From: an uncultured Dechloromonas sp.
Lineage (GTDB): Bacteria; Pseudomonadota; Gammaproteobacteria; Burkholderiales; Rhodocyclaceae
Direction: 5' to 3'
NCBI RefSeq assembly: GCF_945957265.1
Contig: NZ_CAMFKO010000021.1
Location: 1-64,000, forward strand
DNA length: 64,000 bases
A model generated the notes under the pieces. That model was not told where the DNA came from, did no database searches, and saw only the letters and a program-made list of their open reading frames with translations. Positions 7,421 through 17,407 of this stretch are shown here, piece by piece. The translations under genes and the position numbers were made by a program. Position 1 is the stretch's first letter. Each line of letters opens with the position of its first letter.

Positions 7421-9121
7421 ATGATGATCAGCGGTGCAGAAATTGTAATCAGGTGCCTGCAAGAAGAAAAGGTCGATTATGTGTTCGGTTACCCCGGCGG
7501 TTCCGTTCTGCATATTTACGATGCGCTTTTCAAGCAGGAGGACGTCAAGCACATCCTGGTCCGCCATGAGCAGGCTGCCGTCCATGCCGCAGACGCCTAT
7601 TCGCGCTCGTCGCAGAAGGTCGGCGTTGCGCTGGTGACGTCCGGTCCGGGTGTGACCAACACCGTGACCGGCATCGCCACCGCGTACATGGATTCGATTC
7701 CGATGGTCGTGCTGTGCGGCCAGGTGCCGACCCAGTACATCGGCCAGGATGCCTTCCAGGAGTGCGACACCGTCGGCATCACCCGCCCCTGCGTCAAGCA
7801 CAATTTCCTGGTCAAGGACGTCAAGGATCTCGCCTCGACCATCAAGAAGGCTTTCCACATCGCCGCCACCGGCCGTCCCGGCCCGGTTGTCGTCGATATC
7901 CCGAAGGACATCACGGCCCAGGTTTGCGAATTCGACTACCCCAAGTCGGTGCAGATGCGCTCCTACAACCCGGTGGTCAAGGGGCATCTGGGTCAGATCA
8001 AGAAGGCCGTGCAGATCCTGCAGGAAGCCAAGCGCCCGATCATCTACACCGGCGGCGGCGTGATCCTGTCCGATGCGGCCGAGAAGCTGACCACGCTGGC
8101 GCGCAAGCTGGATTTCCCGGTGACCAACACCCTGATGGGCCTGGGCGGCTATCCGGCGACCGACAAGCAGTTCGTCGGCATGCTGGGCATGCACGGCACC
8201 TTCGAAGCCAACAACGCGATGCATTTCGCCGACGTGATCCTGGCCATCGGCGCCCGTTTCGACGACCGCGTCATCGGCAATCCGGAGCATTTCGGCGAAG
8301 AGAAGCGCCGCGTCATCCACATCGATATCGATCCGTCGTCGATTTCCAAGCGCGTCAAGGTCGACGTGCCCATCGTCGGCAACGTGAACGATGTCCTCGA
8401 TGAAATCCTCAAGCTGATCGACGGCGGCTTCACGGCCGATCCGGAAGTGGCCGACTGGTGGAAGCAGATCGACGAGTGGCGTGGCCGCAATTCGCTGGCC
8501 TATCGCCAATCCGAGCACATCATGCCGCAGTACGTGGTCGAGAAGCTGTACGAAGTGACCGGCGGCGACGCTTTCGTCACCTCCGATGTCGGCCAGCACC
8601 AGATGTTCGCCGCGCAGTACTACAAGTTCGACAAGCCGCGTCGCTGGATCAACTCCGGCGGCCTGGGCACCATGGGCGTCGGCCTGCCGTACGGCATGGG
8701 CGTGCTGCTCGCCAACCCGGGTGCGCAGGTGGCCTGCGTGACCGGTGAAGGCTCGATCCAGATGTGCATCCAGGAACTGTCGACCTGCAAGCAGTACGAG
8801 CTGCCGATCAAGATCATCAACCTGAACAACGGCATGCTCGGCATGGTCCGCCAGTGGCAGGAGATGTTCTACTCCAAGCGCTATTCCCAGTCCTACGTCA
8901 CCTCGCTGCCCGATTTCGTCAAGCTGGCCGAGTCCTACGGCCACGTCGGCATGCGTATCGAGAGGCCGGAAGACGTCGAGCCGGCGTTGCGCAAGGCCTT
9001 CACCGAATATAAGGACCGCCTGGTGTTCATGGACTTCATCATCGATCCGGGCGCCAACGTGTTCCCGATGGTGGCCGCCGGCAAGGGCCTGACCGAAATG
9101 ATCCTCGCCGAAGATATCTGA
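7421..9121 (+). CDS. ilvB: Acetolactate synthase, large (catalytic) subunit
   Basis: 566-residue thiamine-diphosphate enzyme making acetolactate or acetohydroxybutyrate, the first common step of valine, leucine and isoleucine synthesis. The ATG at 7421 is preferred over an upstream in-frame TTG because it gives the usual N-terminus MMISGAEIVIRCL. The catalytic Glu is in RHEQAAVHAADAYSR (about residue 52). The thiamine/Mg site reads GEGSIQMCIQELS where many family members have GDG. Followed after 20 bp by ilvH and then ilvC, forming a biosynthetic operon. Confidence 0.96.
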   Translation: MMISGAEIVIRCLQEEKVDYVFGYPGGSVLHIYDALFKQEDVKHILVRHEQAAVHAADAYSRSSQKVGVALVTSGPGVTNTVTGIATAYMDSIPMVVLCGQVPTQYIGQDAFQECDTVGITRPCVKHNFLVKDVKDLASTIKKAFHIAATGRPGPVVVDIPKDITAQVCEFDYPKSVQMRSYNPVVKGHLGQIKKAVQILQEAKRPIIYTGGGVILSDAAEKLTTLARKLDFPVTNTLMGLGGYPATDKQFVGMLGMHGTFEANNAMHFADVILAIGARFDDRVIGNPEHFGEEKRRVIHIDIDPSSISKRVKVDVPIVGNVNDVLDEILKLIDGGFTADPEVADWWKQIDEWRGRNSLAYRQSEHIMPQYVVEKLYEVTGGDAFVTSDVGQHQMFAAQYYKFDKPRRWINSGGLGTMGVGLPYGMGVLLANPGAQVACVTGEGSIQMCIQELSTCKQYELPIKIINLNNGMLGMVRQWQEMFYSKRYSQSYVTSLPDFVKLAESYGHVGMRIERPEDVEPALRKAFTEYKDRLVFMDFIIDPGANVFPMVAAGKGLTEMILAEDI

Positions 9122-9141
9122 GCGGGGGAGGAAAAGAAAAA

Positions 9142-9633
9142 ATGCGTCATATCATTTCCATCCTGATTGAAAACGAAGCCGGGGCACTGTCCCGCGTCGC
9201 CGGGCTGTTCTCCGCCCGCGGCTACAACATCGAATCGCTGACCGTGGCACCGACGGAAGATCCCTCGCTGTCGCGGATGACCATCCTGACCTGGGGTTCC
9301 GACGAGGTACTCGAGCAGATCACCAAGCAGCTCAACAAGCTGGTTGATGTCGTCAAGGTAGTCGATCTCTCCGAGGCCGCGCACGTCGAGCGCGAACTGA
9401 TGCTGATCAAGGTTCGTGCCACTGGCAAGGATCGCGAAGAGATGAAGCGGATGGCCGATATTTTCCGTGGCCGCATCATCGACGTCACGGAGTCGACCTA
9501 TGTGATCGAGTTGACCGGTGCCAGTTCCAAGCTCGACTCCTTCATTGCCGCGCTCGATGCCGGCCTGATTCTCGAAACCGTCCGTACCGGTGTTTGTGGC
9601 ATCGGTCGCGGCGATCGTATTCTCAAAGTCTAA
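9142..9633 (+). CDS. ilvH: Acetolactate synthase, small (regulatory) subunit
   Basis: 163-residue regulatory subunit that binds valine through its N-terminal ACT domain (MRHIISILIENEAGALSRV, about residues 1-75) and stimulates and feedback-regulates the large subunit. The C-terminal domain ends in GVCGIGRGDRILKV, as usual. A strong GGGGAGG Shine-Dalgarno lies about 10 bases before the ATG. It sits between ilvB and ilvC in the same operon and has the normal length for the IlvH/IlvN long form. Confidence 0.96.
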   Translation: MRHIISILIENEAGALSRVAGLFSARGYNIESLTVAPTEDPSLSRMTILTWGSDEVLEQITKQLNKLVDVVKVVDLSEAAHVERELMLIKVRATGKDREEMKRMADIFRGRIIDVTESTYVIELTGASSKLDSFIAALDAGLILETVRTGVCGIGRGDRILKV

Positions 9634-10674
<1,041 letters not shown>

Positions 10675-10689
10675 GTTGGTCTCCGGCTT

Positions 10690-10724
10690 GGTAGCCGCCC
10701 TGCGCCTGCGCAGCTAGGGCTACC
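10690..10724. repeat. Inverted repeat downstream of ilvC
   Basis: GGTAGCC at 10690-10696 and GGCTACC at 10718-10724 form a perfect 7-bp stem with a GC-rich 21-base loop. It has no T-tract, so it may be an mRNA 3'-end stabilising hairpin ahead of the true terminator. Confidence 0.45.
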
Positions 10725-10732
10725 TTCGCTTC

Positions 10733-10768
10733 GGGCGGTGTGGGAAACTGCACCGCCCTTGTTGTTTG
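10733..10768 (+). terminator. Rho-independent terminator after ilvC
   Basis: GGGCGGTG at 10733-10740 pairs with CACCGCCC at 10751-10758 (perfect 8-bp stem, 10-base loop), followed by TTGTTGTTT. It separates ilvBHC from pssA-leuA. Confidence 0.75.
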
Positions 10769-10825
10769 CGGATTTCGATGCTTTCCGGGTGTATCCTCTT
10801 CGGGTTGCCCGTTCATACAAGCCCC

Positions 10826-11578
10826 ATGACCGAACTCAAACCCCGTAAGTCGCTGTTCAATCCCGAAATCAAGCGGCGCGGCATTTACGTGCTGCCCAAC
10901 CTGTTTACCACGGCCGCCCTGTTTGCCGGCTTCTTCGCCATCGTGCAGGCGATGCAGGGCGATTTCGCCCGGGCCGCCATGGCCATTTTCATTGCCATGG
11001 TCCTCGATGGTCTGGACGGGCGGGTGGCGCGGCTGACCAATACCCAGTCGGCTTTCGGCGCCGAATACGACTCGCTGTCCGACATGGTCAGCTTCGGCGC
11101 GGCACCGGCCCTGGTGATGTATGAATGGGCCTTGCGCGACCTCGGCCGGCTGGGCTGGATCGCCGCCTTCATCTACTGTGCCGGTGCTGCCTTGCGCCTG
11201 GCGCGTTTCAATACCACGCTGGAAGTCATGGACAAGCGCTACTTCCAGGGGCTGCCGTCGCCGGCCGCCGCGGCGCTGGTCGCCGGCCTGGTCTGGGTCA
11301 TGATCGAGACCGGCGTGGCCGGCAGCGACGTGCGCTGGTTCGCTTGCGCGCTGACCATCTTTGCCGGCGTGACCATGGTGTCCAATATCCGCTTCTACAG
11401 CTTTAAGGACATCAATCTGAAGAAGAGCGTGCCTTTCTTCGTGATCGCGGCCATCGCCCTCGGCTTCGCGCTGGTTGCCTACAGCCCGGAAATCGCCCTG
11501 TTCGGCTTCTTCGTCCTCTATGGCCTGTCCGGTTACGTCCAGGCCGCCATCGGCCTGCTCAAGCGCAAGCCCCAGTAA
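10826..11578 (+). CDS. pssA: CDP-diacylglycerol--serine O-phosphatidyltransferase
   Basis: 250-residue integral membrane enzyme of the CDP-alcohol phosphatidyltransferase family, making phosphatidylserine, the precursor of phosphatidylethanolamine. The signature D-G-x2-A-R-x8-G-x3-D-x3-D is seen as DGRVARLTN...GAEYDSLSD at about residues 63-85. About seven hydrophobic segments are visible. The ATG at 10826 ([11 protein letters not shown]) is chosen over an upstream in-frame start because it gives the usual cytosolic N-terminus. leuA follows after 14 bp, probably co-transcribed. Confidence 0.93.
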   Translation: MTELKPRKSLFNPEIKRRGIYVLPNLFTTAALFAGFFAIVQAMQGDFARAAMAIFIAMVLDGLDGRVARLTNTQSAFGAEYDSLSDMVSFGAAPALVMYEWALRDLGRLGWIAAFIYCAGAALRLARFNTTLEVMDKRYFQGLPSPAAAALVAGLVWVMIETGVAGSDVRWFACALTIFAGVTMVSNIRFYSFKDINLKKSVPFFVIAAIALGFALVAYSPEIALFGFFVLYGLSGYVQAAIGLLKRKPQ

Positions 11579-11592
11579 TTCCCGGAGTTCCC

Positions 11593-13134
11593 ATGAAACA
11601 GCATCTGGTAATTTTCGATACGACCCTGCGCGACGGCGAACAGAGTCCGGGCGCGTCGATGACCAAGGAAGAGAAAATCCGCGTCGCCCGCCAGCTGGAA
11701 AAAATGCGGGTCGATGTGATCGAGGCTGGTTTTGCCGCCGCTTCGCCCGGCGACTTCGATTCCATCCATTCCATCGCCCAGGCGATCAAGGATTCGACGG
11801 TGTGCTCGCTGGCCCGTGCCAACGAAAACGATATCGGCCGCGCCGGCGAGGCGATCAGGCCGGCCAAGTCGGGCCGTATCCACACCTTCATCGCGACTTC
11901 CCCTATCCACATGGAGAAGAAGCTGCGCATGACGCCGGACCAGGTGGTCGAGCAGGCGGTCAAGTCGATCGGCTGGGCGCGCCAATACACCGACGACATC
12001 GAATTCTCGGCCGAGGATGCCGGGCGCTCGGAAATCGACTTCCTGTGCCGCATCTTCGAAGCGGTGATCAAGGCCGGCGCGACGACGATCAACGTCCCGG
12101 ACACGGTCGGTTACGCCATTCCCTTCCAGTACGCGGAAACGATGCGCCAGTTGATCGAGCGCGTGCCGAATTCCGACAAGGTGGTGTGGTCGGTGCATTG
12201 CCACAACGATCTCGGGCTGGCCGTTTCCAACTCGCTGGCCGCCGTGCTGACCGGCGCGCGCCAGGTCGAGTGCACGATCAACGGCCTGGGCGAGCGGGCC
12301 GGCAATGCCGCGCTCGAGGAAATCGTCATGGCGGTGCGCACCCGTCCGGATATCTTCCCGGTCGAGACGCGTATCGACACGACGCAGATCGTCCCGGCCT
12401 CCAAGCTGGTGTCGCAGATCACCGGCTATCCGGTGCAGCCGAACAAGGCGGTGGTCGGGGCCAACGCCTTTGCCCACGAATCGGGCATCCACCAGGACGG
12501 CGTGCTCAAGCATCGCGAAACCTACGAGATCATGCGCGCCCAGGATGTGGGCTGGAGCCAGAACAAGCTGGTGCTCGGCAAGCATTCCGGTCGCAATGCC
12601 TTCAAGACCCGCCTGCAGGAGCTGGGCATCGAGCTGGAAAGCGACGAGGTCTTGAATGCTGCCTTTGCCCGCTTCAAGGAGCTGGCCGACCGCAAGCACG
12701 AGATTTTCGACGAAGACCTGCACGCCCTGGTTTCCGAGGAGGTCGTGACGCCGGACCAGGAGCATTACAAGCTGGTCTATTCGCACGTCTGTTCGGAGAC
12801 CGGCGAGATGCCCTTCGCCAAGGTCATCCTCAATGTCGGCGGTGTCGAGAAGAAGGGCGAAGCCAGCGGCGGCGGCCCGGTCGATGCGACCTTCAAGGCG
12901 ATCGAGAGCATCGTCGGCAGCGGTGCCGAGTTGCTGCTCTACTCGGTCAATGCCATCACCACCGGCACGGATGCCCAAGGCGAGGTGACGACGCGTTTGT
13001 CCATGGACGACCGCATCGTCAATGGCAACGGTGCGGATACCGACATCGTGATCGCGTCGGCCCGTTCCTACCTGAATGCGCTGAACAAGCTGCATTCCAG
13101 CCTGGACAAGGTCAAGGCCCAGGGCGACGTCTGA
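11593..13134 (+). CDS. leuA: 2-isopropylmalate synthase
   Basis: 513-residue enzyme condensing acetyl-CoA with 2-oxoisovalerate, the committed step of leucine synthesis. The TIM-barrel catalytic domain starts with [12 protein letters not shown] (about residues 10-21) and carries the metal-binding HCHNDLGL (about 203-210). The C-terminal third, from about residue 390, is the LeuA regulatory dimer domain that binds leucine. Length is typical of the LeuA type 1 group. It follows pssA and is ended by a shared bidirectional terminator. Confidence 0.96.
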   Translation: MKQHLVIFDTTLRDGEQSPGASMTKEEKIRVARQLEKMRVDVIEAGFAAASPGDFDSIHSIAQAIKDSTVCSLARANENDIGRAGEAIRPAKSGRIHTFIATSPIHMEKKLRMTPDQVVEQAVKSIGWARQYTDDIEFSAEDAGRSEIDFLCRIFEAVIKAGATTINVPDTVGYAIPFQYAETMRQLIERVPNSDKVVWSVHCHNDLGLAVSNSLAAVLTGARQVECTINGLGERAGNAALEEIVMAVRTRPDIFPVETRIDTTQIVPASKLVSQITGYPVQPNKAVVGANAFAHESGIHQDGVLKHRETYEIMRAQDVGWSQNKLVLGKHSGRNAFKTRLQELGIELESDEVLNAAFARFKELADRKHEIFDEDLHALVSEEVVTPDQEHYKLVYSHVCSETGEMPFAKVILNVGGVEKKGEASGGGPVDATFKAIESIVGSGAELLLYSVNAITTGTDAQGEVTTRLSMDDRIVNGNGADTDIVIASARSYLNALNKLHSSLDKVKAQGDV

Positions 13135-13152
13135 TTCCGGTCGGCCCCGAAC

Positions 13153-13186
13153 AAAAGCCGCCTCAGTTCGCCTGGGCGGCTTTTTC
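13153..13186. terminator. Bidirectional terminator between leuA and the DUF2069 gene
   Basis: AAAAGCCGCC at 13153-13162 pairs with GGCGGCTTTT at 13175-13184, followed by further T. The stop codon of the minus-strand DUF2069 gene lies in the loop, so one hairpin serves both convergent units. Confidence 0.75.
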
Positions 13187-13534
13187 TTTGTCGGGCGCGA
13201 TGCGCGTGGCCCGAATGTAGAGGACGAGTGCCGCAAACAGCACGACCGACAGCAGCGTTTCTCCGGCGGCCAGCCATTGCGACAGGCCGCTGTCGCTGGT
13301 GGCGCGCATGGCGCCTTCCATCAGGTAGAACTGGATGAACAGCGACAGCCATTTGTAGGTGTAGCGCTTGCCGCGCAGGATGCCGAACAGTGGGAAGAGC
13401 AGGAAGGCGCCCTTGAGGATCATCCACGAGCCGCCCGGCTTGAGCGGGGCGAGCCAGCCTTCCCAGGCGAGGCAGAGGGCGATGAGCAGGATCAGGCTGG
13501 TGCTGGCGACGGTTTGATAGCGTTGGGCGTTCAC
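13163..13534 (-). CDS. DUF2069 family membrane protein
   Basis: 123-residue protein with about four hydrophobic segments (roughly residues 10-30, 37-53, 60-75 and 88-108) and the family-like segment GKRYTYKWLSLFIQFYL. It starts at a GTG (13534) that overlaps the stop of the upstream flavoprotein gene by four bases (GTGA), indicating translational coupling. Function unknown; predicted inner membrane. The linkage of a DUF2069 protein to a WrbA-type reductase is seen in other betaproteobacteria (general knowledge). Confidence 0.8.
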   Translation of the reverse strand: MNAQRYQTVASTSLILLIALCLAWEGWLAPLKPGGSWMILKGAFLLFPLFGILRGKRYTYKWLSLFIQFYLMEGAMRATSDSGLSQWLAAGETLLSVVLFAALVLYIRATRIAPDKEKAAQAN

Positions 13535-14127
13535 GGGCGATTCAGTTTCTCGGTCAGGAGGGCCAGGCGTTTGCCCAGGGCAAAGGCGAGGCGGCTTTCT
13601 TCGTTGGACAGTTGCGGGCTGCCGGCGTGTCCGGCAACGTGGCTGGCGCCGTAGGGCGTGCCGCCGCTGGTGGTCGATGCCAGTTCGGGTTCGGTAAAGG
13701 GCAGGCCCATGACCAGCATGCCGTGATGCAGCAGGGGAAGTGTCATGGAGAGCAGGGTTGCCTCGTTGCCGCCATGCTGGCTGCCGCTCGACGTGAAAAC
13801 GCAGGCCGGTTTGCCGGCCAGCGTGCCGTTCTGCCAGGCGGCGACGGTGCTGTCCCAGAAATATTTCATCGGGGCGGCCATGTTGCCGAAGCGAACCGGG
13901 CTGCCCAGGGCGAGCGCCGCGCATTCCTGCAGGTCGGAAAGCTCGACGTAGGGGGCGCCGGAGTCCGGGACCGCCGGCTCTACCGCCTCGCACACCGCGG
14001 ATATCCGGGGAACGGTGCGCAAGCGGGCCTGCATGCCCGGAACGGCCTCGATGCCATTGGCAATGCGTTCGGCCAGGGCGCGAACCGAGCCGCGATGGCT
14101 GTAATAGAGGATGAGAATGTCTTGCAT
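13531..14127 (-). CDS. wrbA: WrbA-type NAD(P)H:quinone oxidoreductase (flavodoxin-like)
   Basis: 198-residue flavodoxin-fold protein. The FMN phosphate loop is YYSHRGSVRALAERIANG (about residues 8-25). The segments GSPVRFGNMAAPMKYFWDS and TSSGSQHGGNEATLLS are the WrbA family FMN and active-site loops. It should reduce quinones by two electrons, limiting redox cycling. Its ATG lies only 21 bp from the start of the divergent yihY gene, so the promoters must reach into each other's 5' ends. The next gene, DUF2069, overlaps its stop. Confidence 0.88.
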   Translation of the reverse strand: MQDILILYYSHRGSVRALAERIANGIEAVPGMQARLRTVPRISAVCEAVEPAVPDSGAPYVELSDLQECAALALGSPVRFGNMAAPMKYFWDSTVAAWQNGTLAGKPACVFTSSGSQHGGNEATLLSMTLPLLHHGMLVMGLPFTEPELASTTSGGTPYGASHVAGHAGSPQLSNEESRLAFALGKRLALLTEKLNRP

Positions 14128-14148
14128 GGTCGGCTATTATACGGCCCC

Positions 14149-14982
14149 ATGCAGAAGCGCCTCCGATCCCGATCGGCCCACTCCAGTCCTGCCGGTCCGG
14201 TCGGCATCTTTCGTCGCTTCCTCAGCGAAAACATGATGCAGACCAGTTCGGCCCTCGCGTTCACGACACTGATGGCACTGGTGCCTCTGGTTGCCGTGGT
14301 GCTGGCCGTTGCCGGGGCGATCCCCTTTTTCGACGTGCTGGTCGGCCGGCTCGACCTGCTGGTTCGCGAAGCCTTGTTGCCCAGTGGTGCGGCGGGAGCG
14401 ATTGCCGGCAATATCGGAAAGTTTTCCCACAAGGCGCAGCAGCTCACCCTGGCCGGCATCGGCCTCCTCGGGGTGACGGCCTTCATGCTGATGAACACCA
14501 TCGAGCGGGCGTTCAATCATCTGTGGCAGGTCAGGCCGCGGCCGTTCCTGGCGCGCATTCGCCTCTATGCCTTCGTGATGATGGTCTGGCCCTTCGTGCT
14601 CGGCGCCGTTGCCGGTGTCATGTCGTTTGCCGTCACGACCTCCCTAGGGCTGTTCGACGAGGCGCTCTGGGTTCGTCGCATGGCGCTGAAGGGGGTGGCC
14701 ATGCTGCTGCTCGGGCTGTTCTTCTCGTTTCTCTATTACGCCGTTCCCAATGCCCAAGTTACCCGGCGCGCGGCCGTGATCGGCGGGGTATTCGCGGCGC
14801 TGGCTTTCTCGGTGATGCAAAAGGGCTTCGAGATGTTCCTGGTCGGTTCGGCGACCCTGAAAAGCATCTATGGGGCCTTTGCCGTGTTTCCGGTGTTTCT
14901 CGTTTGGCTCCACCTGTCCTGGGCGGTGGTGCTCTTCGGTGGGCTGATCGTCGCTACGTTGAGCCGTCCGGCGAAACGCTGA
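14149..14982 (+). CDS. YihY/UPF0761 family inner-membrane protein
   Basis: 277-residue polytopic protein with about six transmembrane segments. Family features are the N-terminal FRRFLSENMMQTSSALAFTT, the segment NTIERAFNHLWQVRPRPF at about residues 117-134, and the C-terminal SIYGAFAVFPVFLVWLHLSW. The family was once called ribonuclease BN, but that assignment is obsolete and the function is unknown. The ATG at 14149 is the only good start after the divergent wrbA. The last 29 bp overlap the convergent gene at 14954. Confidence 0.88.
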   Translation: MQKRLRSRSAHSSPAGPVGIFRRFLSENMMQTSSALAFTTLMALVPLVAVVLAVAGAIPFFDVLVGRLDLLVREALLPSGAAGAIAGNIGKFSHKAQQLTLAGIGLLGVTAFMLMNTIERAFNHLWQVRPRPFLARIRLYAFVMMVWPFVLGAVAGVMSFAVTTSLGLFDEALWVRRMALKGVAMLLLGLFFSFLYYAVPNAQVTRRAAVIGGVFAALAFSVMQKGFEMFLVGSATLKSIYGAFAVFPVFLVWLHLSWAVVLFGGLIVATLSRPAKR

Positions 14983-16486
14983 AGATTTCCACCGAGCTGG
15001 TCTGCTCGCGCAGTTCGTCGGCCTGCAGTTCGCGAATGCTCAGGTTTTCGTCTTCCTGCAGCACGATGATGTGCCGTGCGTTTTCCCGGATCAGCCCCGG
15101 GGGGACGATCAGCGATTGTTTCGGATGCAGCGGCGGAGTGGCGGGCAGGATCAGCGCCGGCACCTTGCTGGCGTCGAGTTCGAACGGATGCGCGAGTTCC
15201 ACCGAAATCGCCCTGGGCGCGAGTAGCTGCAGGCCGAGTTCGATGTGCTCGGGGTTTTCGGAAATGGCCCAGCGGATGATGCAGATGTGCCAGACCTGGG
15301 CGCTGTCGGCCTGCTCGTCGCATGCCTGCAGGGCGACGATGTCGCCGACCCGGACGTCGTGCGTCTGTCCGGACATGTGCATCAGCGCATAACCCTCCGG
15401 ACTTTCGTTGGTGACCATCCACTCGCTTTGTTCGACCCGCGTTTCCGGGGCTTTCATCAAATGCCACAGGTTGCCCAGGCCGGAGCTCAGGTGGGCGCGA
15501 TACGACTGCCGCCGCCGCGGGAAGCGGCGCTTGGCTGGGTGGCCCCAGAGCTGGTGCAGGCGAAGCAGGACGCCCGGTCCGGCGTGGGTGTCGGCAAAGC
15601 GCGGCAAACCGATGTCCTGGGCGGCCACCTCCTTGAGGAGTTCGGCCCGGTGCTTGAGGGCCTGTTCGGCCAGTGCGTCGCAGGAGAAATACAGCACCTC
15701 GGATTCCGGGCTAGGAATGCGGCGGATCAGCGCATGGGCCGGGAAATCCTTGTCCGGGTCGATCCAGAAGATTCCCCGGGCATCGAGGGGGGGGGTGTCA
15801 AGCAGCGCGACATCGGGCGTGCACTTGTCGACATATTCGCTGATGAACTCGAGCTCGTCGGCGGAAAAGGAAACCGGCTGGGCAATGGCCGACAGCAGGA
15901 TGGAGGTGTAGATGCGCCGTATGCTCGGTCCGCAATGGGGGCCGGGAAACTCGTCCAGGCCGAGGCGGCGGGCCGTGCGGAAGGCGGCATGCAATTGCTG
16001 CCACAGGCCGAGCGGCATCGGCGAGGCGATCATGTGGGCAATGCGAACCTGCCAGGAAATGGCGTTCATGGCGCGGCGCAGCGACATGTGCGGCATGCGG
16101 GGGGCGTTGTCGCCCTGGGGGTCGAACAGATCGGCCAGGGTGTTGAAATAATCTTGGGTCAGCGTCTCGAGAATATCGAGCAGCGTGCGCACCCTTTGCC
16201 GAAGCTTGCGAGAGATCGGCAGGCTGACCTCGTTCAGCCGCGGCAGCTCGGCCTTGGTGATGCGCTCGGCCTGGCCAAAGAGCAGGTCGAGCAACTTGAG
16301 GCGCTGTGCGCCGGGTATCGGCGTGTCGCGCAGGCAGATGAGCTGGCGATGCAGCTGCTCGCCGTCTTCCGCTCCGGAGCGGCCGTGCGCCAGGGCGAGC
16401 CATTCAAGAATGCTCTTGATGTTGGCTTCCGGCGTGCTGCTCGAAGGATTGTCCTTTACTCGGTTCATCGCACCGGAGAATAACAA
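14954..16486 (-). CDS. Unknown protein with PilZ-like C-terminal signature
   Basis: About 510 residues. I do not recognise the N-terminal 360 residues, which look helical and soluble. Near residues 350-380 there is an Arg-rich RRRQSYR followed about 40 residues later by NESPEGYAL. This matches the PilZ cyclic-di-GMP motifs RxxxR and (D/N)xSxxG. The following strands (VGDIVALQ, ICIIRWAI, LGLQLLAP) fit a PilZ beta-barrel. A TTG start at 16486 has GGAGAAG nine bases upstream; the ATG at 16468 (504 residues) has no clear Shine-Dalgarno and is the alternative. A c-di-GMP receptor role is an inference. Confidence 0.65.
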   Translation of the reverse strand: MLFSGAMNRVKDNPSSSTPEANIKSILEWLALAHGRSGAEDGEQLHRQLICLRDTPIPGAQRLKLLDLLFGQAERITKAELPRLNEVSLPISRKLRQRVRTLLDILETLTQDYFNTLADLFDPQGDNAPRMPHMSLRRAMNAISWQVRIAHMIASPMPLGLWQQLHAAFRTARRLGLDEFPGPHCGPSIRRIYTSILLSAIAQPVSFSADELEFISEYVDKCTPDVALLDTPPLDARGIFWIDPDKDFPAHALIRRIPSPESEVLYFSCDALAEQALKHRAELLKEVAAQDIGLPRFADTHAGPGVLLRLHQLWGHPAKRRFPRRRQSYRAHLSSGLGNLWHLMKAPETRVEQSEWMVTNESPEGYALMHMSGQTHDVRVGDIVALQACDEQADSAQVWHICIIRWAISENPEHIELGLQLLAPRAISVELAHPFELDASKVPALILPATPPLHPKQSLIVPPGLIRENARHIIVLQEDENLSIRELQADELREQTSSVEIFSVSPDGST

Positions 16487-16567
16487 ATATTTACTTCTCC
16501 ACCACGGCCGTCCGTCGGCTACGAGCGGTCTGCCGCGGTTCTCTCTCTCCGTGCCTGGCTAAGTGGC

Positions 16568-16595
16568 TTGTTTTTCCTTGATAAAGCGATATAAT
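16568..16595 (+). promoter_or_regulatory. Promoter of the rpsP operon
   Basis: TTGTTT at 16568-16573, a 16-bp spacer, then a perfect TATAAT at 16590-16595. A transcription start near 16602 would leave a leader of about 30 bases before rpsP. Confidence 0.6.
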
Positions 16596-16630
16596 CTCCG
16601 GTCTTTTTTCCAGCTAACGAAAGTATTCTC

Positions 16631-16882
16631 ATGGTTGTTATCCGTCTTGCCCGTGGTGGCGCCAAGAAGCGTCCGTTCTACAACATGGTTGTGACCGATT
16701 CCCGTAATCGTCGTGACGGCCGTTTCGTCGAACGTATCGGCTTCTACAACCCGGTTGCTTCCGGCAATGCCGAAGGTCTGCGCGTCGCTACCGATCGCCT
16801 GGAACACTGGCTGAAGAACGGCGCCCAGCTGTCGCCGACCGTTGCTCGCCTGGTCAAGCAGAACGCCGCCAAGGCCGCCTAA
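16631..16882 (+). CDS. rpsP: 30S ribosomal protein S16
   Basis: 83-residue small-subunit protein needed for 30S assembly. The N-terminus [20 protein letters not shown] and the segment [14 protein letters not shown] are diagnostic. First gene of the conserved rpsP-rimM-trmD-rplS operon, behind a near-consensus promoter. Codon use is strongly biased. rimM starts six bases after its stop. Confidence 0.98.
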   Translation: MVVIRLARGGAKKRPFYNMVVTDSRNRRDGRFVERIGFYNPVASGNAEGLRVATDRLEHWLKNGAQLSPTVARLVKQNAAKAA

Positions 16883-16888
16883 GCTGTT

Positions 16889-17407
16889 TTGGCTTTGAGC
16901 AGCAACGAAATCGTCGTTCTGGGTCGCCTGGCCGACCCTTATGGGATTCGGGGCTGGCTCAGGTTGTACCCCTTCGGGGACGATCCGCTCGATTGGGCAG
17001 AGATGCCGGTCTGGTGGATCGCCAGGGAAGGCGAGCCGTGGCGTGAAGTCGGGCTGAAAGGCTTGAAGATTCACGGTGATGGGGTGGTGGTGCTGCTCGA
17101 TGGCATTGCCGACCGCACGGCCGCCGAGGCCATGAAGGGCGTGTTGGTCGGGGCGCCGCGCGATGCGTTGCCGGCGACCGATGAAGACGAGTTCTATTGG
17201 GGCGATCTGATCGGCCTGGAAGTCGTCAATTCCGCAGACGAGAAGCTCGGCAACGTTGCAGGGCTGATCGAAACGGGGGCCAACGACGTGTTGCGCGTCG
17301 TCGGCAAGGATGGCACCGAGCGCCTGCTGCCGTTTGTTTCGGCAGTGGTGCTGGCGGTGGAGAAGGAAGCGGGACTGATCCGCGTGGAGTGGGGCAGCGA
17401 CTGGTGA
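16889..17407 (+). CDS. rimM: Ribosome maturation factor RimM
   Basis: 172-residue 16S rRNA processing factor that binds S19 and assists assembly of the 30S head. It has an N-terminal RimM barrel ([21 protein letters not shown], with the GxxGxxGW-type core at about residues 15-25) and a C-terminal PRC-barrel ([13 protein letters not shown] from about residue 100). No ATG is available; the TTG at 16889, six bases after rpsP, is the likely coupled start, with another TTG at 16895 as alternative. Confidence 0.95.
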   Translation: MALSSNEIVVLGRLADPYGIRGWLRLYPFGDDPLDWAEMPVWWIAREGEPWREVGLKGLKIHGDGVVVLLDGIADRTAAEAMKGVLVGAPRDALPATDEDEFYWGDLIGLEVVNSADEKLGNVAGLIETGANDVLRVVGKDGTERLLPFVSAVVLAVEKEAGLIRVEWGSDW

